Counted from the stretch's first letter, positions 17,118 through 25,197 are shown. The stretch: 32,986 bases of DNA from Acidobacteriota bacterium (GCA_026708265.1 JAPOVI010000356.1:1-32986); one strand, 5' to 3'. Numbers and translations are program-made. Notes: generated from the letters alone by a model not told the origin.

Positions 17118-17606
17118 ATGCCGTTTCCGGAATTCTGGGAGTGGGTGCAGGCCCTGCCGCTGTCCGAGTACATCGGCTTCACCTACTGGTTCCCGCTGCT
17201 CGAGTCGATTCATGTGCTGGCGATCGGCTTCGTGGTCGGGTCGATCCTGATGGTCGACCTGCGCCTGCTCGGGATGGCCGCCGCGGGCTACGCCGCGAGC
17301 CGCATCACGCGCGAGCTGGTGCCCTGGACTTGGGGTGCCTTCGTGGTGGCCGTCATCACCGGAACCGGGATGTTCATGACGCGGGCCACCGCCTACGTCG
17401 AGAACCCCGCTTTCCAGATGAAGCTGATCCTGCTGATCCTCGCCTGCGCGAACATGGCGGTGTTCCAGTTCCGCACGTTCCGCGACGTGGTGCTGTGGGA
17501 TGTGGGCACCGTCCCGCCGCCGGCGGCGCGGGCAGCCGGCGCGATCTCGCTCGCGCTGTGGGCGGGCGTCGTGCTGGCCGGCCGCTGGACCGGGCACATC
17601 ATCTGA
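17118..17606 (+). CDS. Integral membrane protein, paralogue 2 (DUF6644-like)
   Basis: Product of 162 residues with about four membrane helices: LLESIHVLAIGFVVGSILMV, TWGAFVVAVITGTGMFM, MKLILLILACANMAVFQF and ISLALWAGVVLAGRW. It begins 10 nt after its paralogue, and GTGAGGAT upstream may serve as ribosome site. Both paralogues keep the S-[IF]-H-[VI]-L histidine, the P-W-T-W motif and the closing A-G-R-W. The pair, read together with the AhpD-like selenoprotein, looks like an operon for a membrane complex of unknown activity. The His found in the third segment of paralogue 1 (FVIHYLSRR) is absent here. Confidence 0.8.
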   Translation: MPFPEFWEWVQALPLSEYIGFTYWFPLLESIHVLAIGFVVGSILMVDLRLLGMAAAGYAASRITRELVPWTWGAFVVAVITGTGMFMTRATAYVENPAFQMKLILLILACANMAVFQFRTFRDVVLWDVGTVPPPAARAAGAISLALWAGVVLAGRWTGHII

Positions 17607-17634
17607 GCGCCCCCGGGGCGGTCCGGAGGGGACA

Positions 17635-17668
17635 GGACGCGCGGCCGCCCCTCTGCGGCCGCGCGTCC
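17635..17668. terminator. Perfect 14-bp hairpin between convergent genes
   Basis: GGACGCGCGGCCGC (17635-17648) and GCGGCCGCGCGTCC (17655-17668) pair without mismatch around CCCTCT. It lies 28 nt after one stop and 17 nt from the opposing stop, so it could end transcription from both sides. No T-run follows on either strand, so it may instead act as a 3' stabilising or pausing structure. Confidence 0.6.
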
Positions 17669-17685
17669 GGGGTCGAGCGCGCCGC

Positions 17686-18990
17686 CTAGGCCGAGCGGAG
17701 CGGGCGGAAGAACTCCCGCAGGTCGTCGACGAGCAGATCGGGCTCCTCGATGGCGGGGAAGTGCCCGCCGGTGTCGTAGTCGGTCCAGTGCGTCACGTTC
17801 TCGGGCCACTGGTCGACGTACGAGCGCGGCATCTTCAGGCGGCCCGTGATGCCCGGGAAAGAGGCGAAGCCCTGCGGGACACGCACCGGCTCCGGCGCCG
17901 GCCGGGGCCGCGAGCTGCCCAGGCCGTTCGCGTGGTAGTAGCGCACGCTGGTCCCGATGGACCGGGAGTGCCAGTAGATGGAGACGAGCGTGAGGATCTG
18001 GTCCTTGCTGAACCGGTTCTCGACGTCGCCGTCGCAGTCGCTCCACGAGCGGAGCTTCTCGGTGATCCATGCCGCCACGCCGGCCGGCGAGTCGGTCAGG
18101 CCGAAGGCGAGCGTCTGCGGCTTCGTCCCCTGGATGCGCTGGTAGCCGGTCTCTTCCACGGACCAGAGCGCGGCGGCCTCCAGGAACGCGCGCTCCTCGT
18201 CGGTCTGGGGGTCGCGCTGCGCGCGCGGCGGCGAGCCTGGCGTGTGGACGCCGACGAGGCGGTCCGGGTAGCGCGCCCCGAGGACGCGCGTGATGCCCGC
18301 GCCCCAGTCGCTGCCGTAGGCGCCGAAGCGCTCGTAGCCGAGCCGGTCCATCAGCTTCACCCACAGGTCCGCCGTTCGGGAGACGTTCGTCCCTTCGAGC
18401 GGCTCTCCCGAGAAGCCGAAGCCGGGGATCGACGGCACGACCACGCTGAACGCGTCCTGCGCCTCGCCGCCGTAGAGCGCCGGGTTGGCGAGCTGCCGCA
18501 CCGACGGCAGCATCTCCCAGAACGTGCCCGGCCAGCCGTGCGACATCACGAGCGGCAGCGGCTCCGGTCCGCGGCCGCGTTCCTGGACGAAGTGGATGAG
18601 CTGACCGTCGATGGTCGTCGTGTAGTGGTTGAAGGAATTGAGCTGCGATTCGTGCGCGCGCCAGTTGTAGCGGTCGCGCCAGTGCTCGAGCAGCTCCTGC
18701 AGGTAGGCGCGATCCGTGCCGTACGACCACGCCTCGCCCGGCGAGTCGGGCGGCCAGCGGATGTTCTCCAGCCGCCGCTGCAGGTCCTCGAGCTCGGCAT
18801 CGCTCACGCGGACCTGGAAGTTCTCGATCCCGTCCTCGTCCTGAACCGCTGCGCTCGCGGCGTGTGCGGACGGGGCCGCGGCCGCGCGACCGCCCAGGAG
18901 GGCGCCCCCCGCCGCGGATGCCGAGGCGCCGGTGGCGCCCAGCAGCTTCAGGAGCGTGCGCCGGTCCATCATGCCGTTCGGTACTGCCAT
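17686..18990 (-). CDS. Tat-exported epoxide hydrolase (EHN domain, alpha/beta hydrolase)
   Basis: Product of 434 residues. A twin-arginine signal (DRRTLLKLLG, 9-18) is followed by an Ala-rich leader. The epoxide hydrolase N-terminal domain spans about 56-165 (FQVRVSDAELEDLQRRL, WPPDSPGEAWSYG). The alpha/beta hydrolase core has the oxyanion motif HGWPG (151-155), the nucleophile elbow GSDWGAG with Asp228, and the catalytic His410 in TGGHFPAIEEPD. An aspartate at the elbow is the mark of epoxide hydrolases rather than esterases. AAGGAGG about 9 nt upstream fixes the start. It should open epoxides to diols; the natural substrate is unknown. Export is unusual for this mostly cytosolic family. Confidence 0.9.
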   Translation of the reverse strand: MAVPNGMMDRRTLLKLLGATGASASAAGGALLGGRAAAAPSAHAASAAVQDEDGIENFQVRVSDAELEDLQRRLENIRWPPDSPGEAWSYGTDRAYLQELLEHWRDRYNWRAHESQLNSFNHYTTTIDGQLIHFVQERGRGPEPLPLVMSHGWPGTFWEMLPSVRQLANPALYGGEAQDAFSVVVPSIPGFGFSGEPLEGTNVSRTADLWVKLMDRLGYERFGAYGSDWGAGITRVLGARYPDRLVGVHTPGSPPRAQRDPQTDEERAFLEAAALWSVEETGYQRIQGTKPQTLAFGLTDSPAGVAAWITEKLRSWSDCDGDVENRFSKDQILTLVSIYWHSRSIGTSVRYYHANGLGSSRPRPAPEPVRVPQGFASFPGITGRLKMPRSYVDQWPENVTHWTDYDTGGHFPAIEEPDLLVDDLREFFRPLRSA

Positions 18991-19135
18991 CGCTTGAACC
19001 CTCCTTGCCAAACCGGACACGCCGCTCTGGCAGCCCCGAAGCGCAGGCCGGGCGCAGGGGCCGCCGCGCGGGCGCGAAGAGGGCCATTCTACCGCCATGG
19101 CCGCCCCGAATGACGGCGCGTGATACGCTCGGACA

Positions 19136-19342
19136 GTGCCCTCCTGGACCGACTTTCTGTCGCCCGCCATCGTGATCGCGGTGGTCGTGCTCCTGTGGCG
19201 CGACACCAACGGCCGCATCGCGCAGCTCGGGCGCACCGTCGCCACCCTTGCGGAGACGGTTGCCAACGTCGACCGCCGTCTCGCCACGCTGGAGGGGCGC
19301 ATCACCGGTTGGCAGGATCGCCAGCACCCTCCGGCGACGTAG
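19136..19342 (+). CDS. Small membrane protein with coiled coil, hypothetical
   Basis: Product of 68 residues from a GTG start. A hydrophobic segment (about 8-21, LSPAIVIAVVVLLW) is followed by a heptad-rich helix (IAQLGRTVATLAETVANVDR, then RLATLEGRI) likely to form a coiled coil. TACGCT at 19124-19129 lies 6 nt before the start and could be a -10 of a leaderless message, though no -35 is seen. Its architecture echoes the minus-strand protein at 9203-9382. Function not recognised. Confidence 0.55.
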   Translation: MPSWTDFLSPAIVIAVVVLLWRDTNGRIAQLGRTVATLAETVANVDRRLATLEGRITGWQDRQHPPAT

Positions 19343-19348
19343 AGACGT

Positions 19349-19370
19349 CGAACCCGTCGCAGGCTCCGTG
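19349..19370. repeat. 22-bp exact dispersed repeat, copy 2
   Basis: Identical over 22 nt to 8005-8026 and placed 6 nt after a stop codon. A promoter-like element (19385-19413) follows it. Confidence 0.6.
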
Positions 19371-19384
19371 GTCCGTCGATGGGG

Positions 19385-19413
19385 TTGGCTTTGTGTGGTG
19401 GATGTTGTACGCT
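19385..19413 (+). promoter_or_regulatory. Candidate sigma70-like promoter of monooxygenase-like gene
   Basis: TTGGCT (19385-19390) and TACGCT (19408-19413) are spaced by exactly 17 nt, about 61 nt before the ATG at 19475. Confidence 0.5.
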
Positions 19414-19474
19414 CTACGGCACAGTTCCGGCCTGTCGTGCGCTCGGAGGAGCCGGCCCTGGGGAGGCTGCATTG

Positions 19475-20776
19475 ATGAGGACCTTTTGTCGGATCGCGGT
19501 GGTGGCGGCGGTCGGCGTCCTGATCGGGATGTCCGCGCCCGCGTCCGCCAACGAAGCGGCGGTGACGTACCACAAGGACGTCGCGCCGATCATGCAGGAG
19601 AACTGCCAGACCTGCCACCGGCCCGCCGGGTTCAACCTGAGCGGCCTCGTGGCGCCGATGTCGTTCATGAGCTACGCCGAGACCCGCCCGTGGGCGCGCG
19701 CCATCGCCCGCAAGGTGGAGTCGCGCGAGATGCCCCCGTGGTTCGCGACCGAGCCGAAGGGCGTCTTCGAGAACGAGCGCGGCCTGACCGACGCCGAGAT
19801 CGAGACCATCCTGACCTGGGTCGAGGCCGGAGCCCCCGCGGGCGACCGGGCCGACGCGCCGGAGCCGCTGGTCTTCGCCGAGAACGAGTACGACGGGTGG
19901 TCGCATGGCACGCCCGACTTCGTCCTCCGCATGGAAGAGCCGTTCACGGTCCCGGACGACGCCTACGACATCAACATCGGGTTCGACGTGCGGATTCCGG
20001 AAGAGCTGATGGCGGAGGACACCTGGGTGCGCGGGTGGGAGCTCCGCACCGGGGCCGACGGCTCGGGCGTTCACCACATGTGTGCCTTCGTGCGGCCCGA
20101 GGACGGCCAGGTGCTGACCGGCGCCGACAAGTCCGCCGTGGCCCTGGGCGGCCTGCTGAGCTGCGTCGCCGAGGGCGGCGAGTCGGGCCTGCTGCCGGAC
20201 GGCTACGGCATGCTGCTCCAGAAGGGCTCGGTCGTCAACTTCAACATGCACTTCAACAAGGAGCCCGGTCCCGGGACGTCGTTCGAGGCGCAGGCCGAGA
20301 TCGGCTTCTTCGTCGAGGACCGTCCGGTGGTCCACTCGGTGATCACCGACACGCTCGGCAACAACGGCTTCGAGATTCCGCCGAACCATCCGAACTACCG
20401 CATCGGCATGGCGCGGACGCTCGACGAGGACATCCTGGTCCTCAACTACTGGCCGCACGCGCACCTGCGGGCGAAGGCTGCGCGCTACGTCGCCTTCTAC
20501 CCCGACGGGACGGAGGAGCTGCTCCTCGACGTTCCGCACTACGACCAGAGCTGGCAGGTGACCTACAAGTACGCGGAGCCGAAGCTCCTCCCGAAGGGCA
20601 CCCGCATCGAGGCGGAGTTCTGGTACGACAGCACCGCGGAGCGTGGCGCACGGCGCGGCTTCGACGCGGATCGCCCGGTCTGGTTCGGCCAGCGGACGAA
20701 CGACGAGATGTCGCTCGGGTTCATCAGCTACGCCAAGCTGGACGGTGCGTCGACCACGACCAACCAGCAGGACTAG
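19475..20776 (+). CDS. Cytochrome c/copper type II monooxygenase-like fusion protein
   Basis: Secreted protein of 433 residues. After a signal peptide (about 1-26) comes a cytochrome-like domain with one heme c motif, CQTCH (44-48), and the partner motif REMPPWF. The remaining two thirds resemble the copper type II ascorbate-dependent monooxygenase fold (PHM/DBM). Candidate copper ligands are His200-His201 (GVHHM), His259 (FNMHFN) and His328/His330 (PHAH). These match in order and spacing the CuA pair, the third CuA His and the CuB H-x-H. The ATG at 19475 has GGGAGG 8 nt upstream; a longer frame from 19379 would bury the signal peptide. The heme domain could deliver electrons in place of ascorbate. 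Substrate unknown. Confidence 0.88.
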   Translation: MRTFCRIAVVAAVGVLIGMSAPASANEAAVTYHKDVAPIMQENCQTCHRPAGFNLSGLVAPMSFMSYAETRPWARAIARKVESREMPPWFATEPKGVFENERGLTDAEIETILTWVEAGAPAGDRADAPEPLVFAENEYDGWSHGTPDFVLRMEEPFTVPDDAYDINIGFDVRIPEELMAEDTWVRGWELRTGADGSGVHHMCAFVRPEDGQVLTGADKSAVALGGLLSCVAEGGESGLLPDGYGMLLQKGSVVNFNMHFNKEPGPGTSFEAQAEIGFFVEDRPVVHSVITDTLGNNGFEIPPNHPNYRIGMARTLDEDILVLNYWPHAHLRAKAARYVAFYPDGTEELLLDVPHYDQSWQVTYKYAEPKLLPKGTRIEAEFWYDSTAERGARRGFDADRPVWFGQRTNDEMSLGFISYAKLDGASTTTNQQD

Positions 20777-20797
20777 CCGCAACGACGTGACCGACTG

Positions 20798-22129
20798 ATG
20801 CACTATCACGCACTCTCGTCACGTCGAAGCCTGTCGGCGTTCGCTTTCGCGCTCGTCTTCCTGGGGCTCCCGCTCGTTGCGGGGGCCCAGGAAGCGGGCG
20901 GTGCGGAGGCGGAACCGGCAGGTTTCGTCCGTACGGAGCTCGCGCTCGACAACCGCCCGTTGTCGTTCGCCTTCGATTCGACCCTCCGTGCCACGGCGCC
21001 CCGACCGTTGCTCGCGTCGGGCGAATCCGTGTCCGAGACGCGAATTCGTCTGGGTGAGTTGACAGTCAATCCGTTCCTCAACATCGGCAGCCTCGACGCG
21101 GGCGCGCGTCGGGAAGCCGGCGAGCCCCCGGTGGTCGGACCTGCCACCGTCTGGCTGACGCGGGCCGACGACGGCTGGGCGCTGGAGCTCGAGCAGGCTC
21201 CTGCTCCGGCGGAAGAGCCTGAGGGCGAGGATTCCGCTGAGGCCGCCGAGGGTGATGACGCGGCGGATGCGGTGGCCGACACGGGGGCCGCGGAGGCGGA
21301 ACCCGATGCCGCGGACGCCGACACCGACGCGGCCGGCGATGGCGGCATCGTCGTCCACGTCCCGCTGATGCGGGAGGCGGCCGAACCGCAGGAGACCCTG
21401 TCGGCCGCCCTCGTGGCGACTTCCGACGACTCGGGGCAGATCGTGGTTCGCTGGCACGATCACCGTTGGAGCGCCGACTTCAGTCTCCTCCTCCTGCCGA
21501 CCCCGGCGGAGCTCGCCGCGGCCGCGGCGGCCGCGGCCGCGAAGGCAGCCGAGGAAGCGGAAGAAGACGAGGGGCCCCGGATCCCGACCGATACGGAGCA
21601 GCTCGACTTCGACGCCGACACGAGCGCGGCTGCGCGCGCCTTGACGCTGGCTGAACGGAACGACACCACCATCGTGCTCCCGGACGAATCCCGCATCTCC
21701 GTCCTCGTCTGGCAGGAGCAGCTCGTCGATCACGCCGACTTCGCGGCCCTGGCCACGATGGGCGACGGGGAGGTCGTGCGCCTGACGCAGGGTGCGGTGA
21801 TTCGCTTGCGGAACGAGGTCCCGGTGCGGTTCGGGGACACGCTGATTCCGACCGAGAACCTGGCGCCGGACTTCCCCGGCTCGTACGGCCTGTGGCTCAA
21901 GCGCGCCGGGGACGGCTGGCGACTCGTCTTCAACCACGAGCCCGACTCGTGGGGGACGCAGCACAATCCGGCGTTCGACGCGGTGGAGATCGATCTGGCG
22001 CACTCGGAGGACGGTCTGGAGACCCGGTCGCTGGGGGCCACCCTCGTTCCCGTCACGGCGCACTCCGGCCGCCTGGTAATTCACTGGGGCGCCCACGAAT
22101 GGGCGGCCGACTTCACCATTTCGGAATAG
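20798..22129 (+). CDS. Secreted DUF2911-like protein with internal duplication
   Basis: Product of 443 residues with a signal peptide (about 1-30, ending VAGAQ). Two DUF2911-like units are visible. The first (about 40-235) has VWLTRADDGWALELEQ and VVRWHDHRWSADFSL. The second (about 270-443) has LWLKRAGDGWRLVFNHEPDS, WGTQH and VIHWGAHEWAADFTI. A long Glu/Ala/Asp-rich acidic insertion (about 130-185) splits the first unit, and a poly-Ala plus acidic stretch (about 235-263) links the units. It lies 21 bp after the monooxygenase-like gene and is probably co-transcribed with it. Function of the family is unknown; the low-complexity parts are likely disordered. Confidence 0.8.
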   Translation: MHYHALSSRRSLSAFAFALVFLGLPLVAGAQEAGGAEAEPAGFVRTELALDNRPLSFAFDSTLRATAPRPLLASGESVSETRIRLGELTVNPFLNIGSLDAGARREAGEPPVVGPATVWLTRADDGWALELEQAPAPAEEPEGEDSAEAAEGDDAADAVADTGAAEAEPDAADADTDAAGDGGIVVHVPLMREAAEPQETLSAALVATSDDSGQIVVRWHDHRWSADFSLLLLPTPAELAAAAAAAAAKAAEEAEEDEGPRIPTDTEQLDFDADTSAAARALTLAERNDTTIVLPDESRISVLVWQEQLVDHADFAALATMGDGEVVRLTQGAVIRLRNEVPVRFGDTLIPTENLAPDFPGSYGLWLKRAGDGWRLVFNHEPDSWGTQHNPAFDAVEIDLAHSEDGLETRSLGATLVPVTAHSGRLVIHWGAHEWAADFTISE

Positions 22130-22171
22130 GGGCGGCCGGTTCGGGTCGCCCGGTCCATCCGCGGACCGTTC

Positions 22172-22202
22172 GTGGCCGTCGCGGGATGCCCGCGGCGGCC
22201 AC
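22172..22202 (+). terminator. Terminator-like hairpin after DUF2911-like gene
   Basis: GTGGCCG (22172-22178) with CGGCCAC (22196-22202) and CGCGGG (22180-22185) with CCCGCG (22189-22194) form a 13-bp stem with one T-G opposition and an ATG loop, followed by TTTC. A smaller hairpin, CGGTCC/GGACCG (22151-22168), precedes it. Likely a rho-independent terminator with a short T-run. Confidence 0.6.
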
Positions 22203-22253
22203 TTTCGCAGGGTCCGAATGCGGGCCGCACACTTCCAGAGAGCGAGGTTGTCA

Positions 22254-23264
22254 ATGTTCAGACGCTATGTCGTGGCAGGGATCGCGCTGGCGGCGATGGT
22301 CGTCGTGGCACCGGCGACCGTGGCGGCGCAGGCGGCCGAGGGGTGGACCGTGCCCCGGACGCCCGAGGGGTACCCGGACCTGCAGGGCGTGTGGGCCAAC
22401 AACAGCGCCACGCCGCTCGAGCGTCCGGAGCAGTGGGCGGACAAGACCCAGCTCACCGACGAGGAGCTGGCCGCGTATCGGGCCGCCGCGGCCGAGGTCA
22501 CGGCCAGCGGTCTCGACGCCGTCTTCGGCGATCAGCTCGCCGCCGCCGCGCTGGCCGGAATCCGCGACGTGGACTCCTACGACACGACCGGCAACTACAA
22601 CCAGTTCTGGCTCGTCGAGCGCGACTTCGACAACCGGACGTCGCTGATCGTGGATCCGCCGGACGGACGCGTCCCGGCCCGTACCCCGGACGCGGAGCGC
22701 GCCGGCCGCGGCGTGCCGCCGGCGCCCATTACCGAGAAGGCCGATACCTGGGCCGACCGCCCGCTGAGCGAACGCTGCGTCACATTCGGAGTCCCGTCGC
22801 TCTTTGCCGGCTACAACAGCTACTACCAGATCTTCCAGAGCCCCAAGCACGCGGTCGTGCTGATGGAGATGATCCACGACGCGCGCGTCATTCCCATCGA
22901 CGGGCCGCCGCACCCCGACCAGTCCATCCGCCAGCTCCACGGCGACTCGCGGGGCCGCTGGGAGGGTGACACCCTCGTGGTCGAGACGACCAACTACTCC
23001 AAGCTCGGCTCGTTCTGGAGCGCGTCGGAGGATCTCAAGGTGACCGAGCGTTTCACCCGCGTCGGTCCGGACACCCTGCAGTACGAGATCACGTTCAGCG
23101 ATCCGACTACGTGGACCGAGCCCTGGACGGTGATGATCCCGCTCCGGCGCAGCGAGGATCCGCTGTTCGAGTACGCCTGCCACGAGGGCAACCTCGGCAT
23201 GGAGGGCATCCTGTCCGGATACCGCGCCGAGGAGCGCGAGGCGGCGGCCGCCGAGCAGCCGTAG
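22254..23264 (+). CDS. Secreted 'PDLQGVW' protein of unknown function
   Basis: Product of 336 residues starting MFRRYVVAGIALAAM, with a signal peptide ending VAAQA. The mature part opens with TPEGYPDLQGVWANNSATPL, a motif very common in acidobacterial secreted proteins of unknown role. Other conserved-looking segments are SERCVTFGVPSLFAGYNSYY, LHGDSRGRWEGDTLVVETTN and YACHEGNLGMEGILSGYRAE. The ATG at 22254 is preferred to 22218 because it gives a clean signal peptide and follows GCGAGG. A terminator lies downstream. No catalytic motif is recognised; the single Cys-His (CHEGN) is not a heme motif. Confidence 0.85.
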   Translation: MFRRYVVAGIALAAMVVVAPATVAAQAAEGWTVPRTPEGYPDLQGVWANNSATPLERPEQWADKTQLTDEELAAYRAAAAEVTASGLDAVFGDQLAAAALAGIRDVDSYDTTGNYNQFWLVERDFDNRTSLIVDPPDGRVPARTPDAERAGRGVPPAPITEKADTWADRPLSERCVTFGVPSLFAGYNSYYQIFQSPKHAVVLMEMIHDARVIPIDGPPHPDQSIRQLHGDSRGRWEGDTLVVETTNYSKLGSFWSASEDLKVTERFTRVGPDTLQYEITFSDPTTWTEPWTVMIPLRRSEDPLFEYACHEGNLGMEGILSGYRAEEREAAAAEQP

Positions 23265-23291
23265 CCCATCGCACGTCCGGCGGTTGCGGAA

Positions 23292-23328
23292 GGGCGTCGC
23301 TCCACTCGGGGGCGACGCCCTTTCTCTT
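23292..23328. terminator. Rho-independent terminator between convergent genes
   Basis: GGGCGTCGC (23292-23300) pairs with GCGACGCCC (23312-23320) around an 11-nt loop and is followed on the plus strand by TTTCTCTT. It lies 27 nt after the plus-strand stop and 16 nt from the opposing stop. Confidence 0.82.
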
Positions 23329-23344
23329 GTCGGACGGGTCCGGC

Positions 23345-25159
23345 TCAGGGCTCGGCGGTTGCCGGGGTGGTCGAGACCGCCGGGACCCAGGCCGGGGTCC
23401 CCTCCTCCCAGCGGTTGTCGGTCAGGGCGCGCTGGCCGGAACCGTCGGCGTCCATGATGAACAGCTCGCCGTAGGCCTGCGGGATGTCCGACAGGGGTGC
23501 CTCGTCCTTGAAGCCGTAGCGCGAGCTGCTGAACAGGATGTGGGCGCCGTCGGCGGACCACGCGGGGTGGGAGTCGTTGCCGGGGGCGGTGGTCAGCTGC
23601 CGGAGATCGGTGCCGTCGGGCCGGACGGTGAAGATGTCGAAGTCGCCGTCGGCCAGTCGGCTGAAGACGATGCGGTCGCCGCGCGGCGACCAGCCGGGGA
23701 AGTTGTCGTAGTCCGTCGTGAGCGTGCGGACCGCCCCGTCGGCGAGGGTCACGATGCGCAGACCGCCTGCCGTGTCCGTCCAGTAGCGGTAGACGACCTG
23801 CGTCCCGTCGGGGGAGAAGCTCGGGAAACCGGCGTTCCCCGCCCCCTGGGTGATCGCGTGCGCGTCGGACCCGTCGGCCCGCACGAGCATCACGCGACCC
23901 GGGCGCGTGCGCGCGAGGAAGTAGTTGCCCATGCCGAAGACGATCCACTCTCCGTCGGGCGACCACTGCGGGCTCATCACCGACCCGTCGCCGCGGAAGA
24001 TGCGCCGCGGCTCGCCGCCGTCGGTGCTCCAGACGGCGAGCGACGTCCGGTCGTCGGGGCGGCCGCGCCCGGTCCGCTCACTGACGACCAGCCGGCGCCC
24101 GTCGGGCGACACGGCGGGGAACCCGCTGGCGTAGCGCAGATCGAGAGTGGCGTCGATGCCCTGCAGCTTCTCGCCCGGCGCGCGGGGGCGGGCGATCGTC
24201 GCGATGGGGCCCCGCTGATACACGACCCGCGCGCCGTCGCGGGACCACGACGGATTGCCGATGTCGCCCGTGGCGCCCGTGCTTCCGTCGCTGAAGGCGA
24301 GCGAGGCGGACGGCCCCGACTTCGCCAGGTAGCCCACCCGATCCGGGCCCACGAACTGCGGTGAGAGCTTCAGTCCCCGCCCCGTCGCATGCACCGTGCG
24401 TTCGCCGGTGGCGACGTCGACAGACACGATCCGGGAGTCGACGCCTGCCTGGTCCGGCAACCACCGGGCGCGGAACGTGTCGGCGACCGCGACCTCGTAG
24501 AAGACGAGACGCCGGCCGTCGGTCGACCACTTGGGGGACCCCGCCAGGTACCCGTCCGAGGTGAGTCGGCGGACGCCACTGCCGTCCGCGCGCATGACGT
24601 GGACGCTCGCCTCGTGGACGTGCTCCCAGCGACCCGCCGCGAACCGGGGAGCCTTGCCCCGGTCCGACGAGAAGGCGAGCCTGCTGCCGTCTGGAGACCA
24701 GTTCGGCCGGTAGTCGCCGCCCGGCGCTCGGGTCACGTTCCGCACGGAGCCGGTCCCGAGGTCGAGCAGATGGATGTCGGTCGAGCCGGTCTCGCGGGTC
24801 GATGCGAACGCCAGCGTGCGGCCGTCCGGAGACAGCGCGGCCTGGTCGTCGAAGGCCGGGTGGTCCGTCAGGCGCTCGAGTCCCGTCCCGTCCGTGCGCA
24901 CGCGGAAGATGTCGGCGGAGCCGTGGCGCTCGGACGTGAACACCACCCAGGTGCCGTCGAAGGAGAACGACGCGTTGTAGTCGCGCTCGGACCCGGCGAC
25001 CAGCTTCCGGGGGTTGCTCCCGTCGGCGTCCGCGATCATCAACGCCGACTCCGTCGGGCTCCACTGGTCGACGAAGATCCGCTCCTGGGCGATGGCCGCA
25101 CCCGAGAAGGCGAGCAGCATCGTCCATCCGGCCGCCGCGTGCATCGACATCGTCCTCAT
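23345..25159 (-). CDS. Secreted TolB-like WD40/PD40 beta-propeller protein
   Basis: Product of 604 residues with a signal peptide (about 1-27, ending GAAIAQ) followed by many PD40-type blades. Repeats with the SPDG/WSPDG core recur, e.g. DDQAALSPDGRTLAFAST, YRPNWSPDGSRLAFSS, SPQWSPDGEWIVFGMG, FPSFSPDGTQVVYRYW and SHPAWSADGAHILFSS, probably two propellers. The start at 25159 (MRTMSMHAAAG) follows GGAGGGCGGG; a longer frame running to 27556 is an antisense artefact. TolB-like propellers bind partners in the periplasm or precede peptidase domains; no peptidase domain is present here. It is divergent from the cassette 2 operon. Confidence 0.88.
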   Translation of the reverse strand: MRTMSMHAAAGWTMLLAFSGAAIAQERIFVDQWSPTESALMIADADGSNPRKLVAGSERDYNASFSFDGTWVVFTSERHGSADIFRVRTDGTGLERLTDHPAFDDQAALSPDGRTLAFASTRETGSTDIHLLDLGTGSVRNVTRAPGGDYRPNWSPDGSRLAFSSDRGKAPRFAAGRWEHVHEASVHVMRADGSGVRRLTSDGYLAGSPKWSTDGRRLVFYEVAVADTFRARWLPDQAGVDSRIVSVDVATGERTVHATGRGLKLSPQFVGPDRVGYLAKSGPSASLAFSDGSTGATGDIGNPSWSRDGARVVYQRGPIATIARPRAPGEKLQGIDATLDLRYASGFPAVSPDGRRLVVSERTGRGRPDDRTSLAVWSTDGGEPRRIFRGDGSVMSPQWSPDGEWIVFGMGNYFLARTRPGRVMLVRADGSDAHAITQGAGNAGFPSFSPDGTQVVYRYWTDTAGGLRIVTLADGAVRTLTTDYDNFPGWSPRGDRIVFSRLADGDFDIFTVRPDGTDLRQLTTAPGNDSHPAWSADGAHILFSSSRYGFKDEAPLSDIPQAYGELFIMDADGSGQRALTDNRWEEGTPAWVPAVSTTPATAEP

Positions 25160-25197
25160 CCCGCCCTCCGTTTCGATGGCCATTCTACGGGCAAGGC

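Noticed and set aside
17393-20809. Very long minus-strand open frame (1138 codons)
   Set aside because: It is an antisense or shifted shadow over several well-supported genes. High GC makes long spurious frames common. Composition is Arg/Pro/Gly-rich with no recognisable domain.
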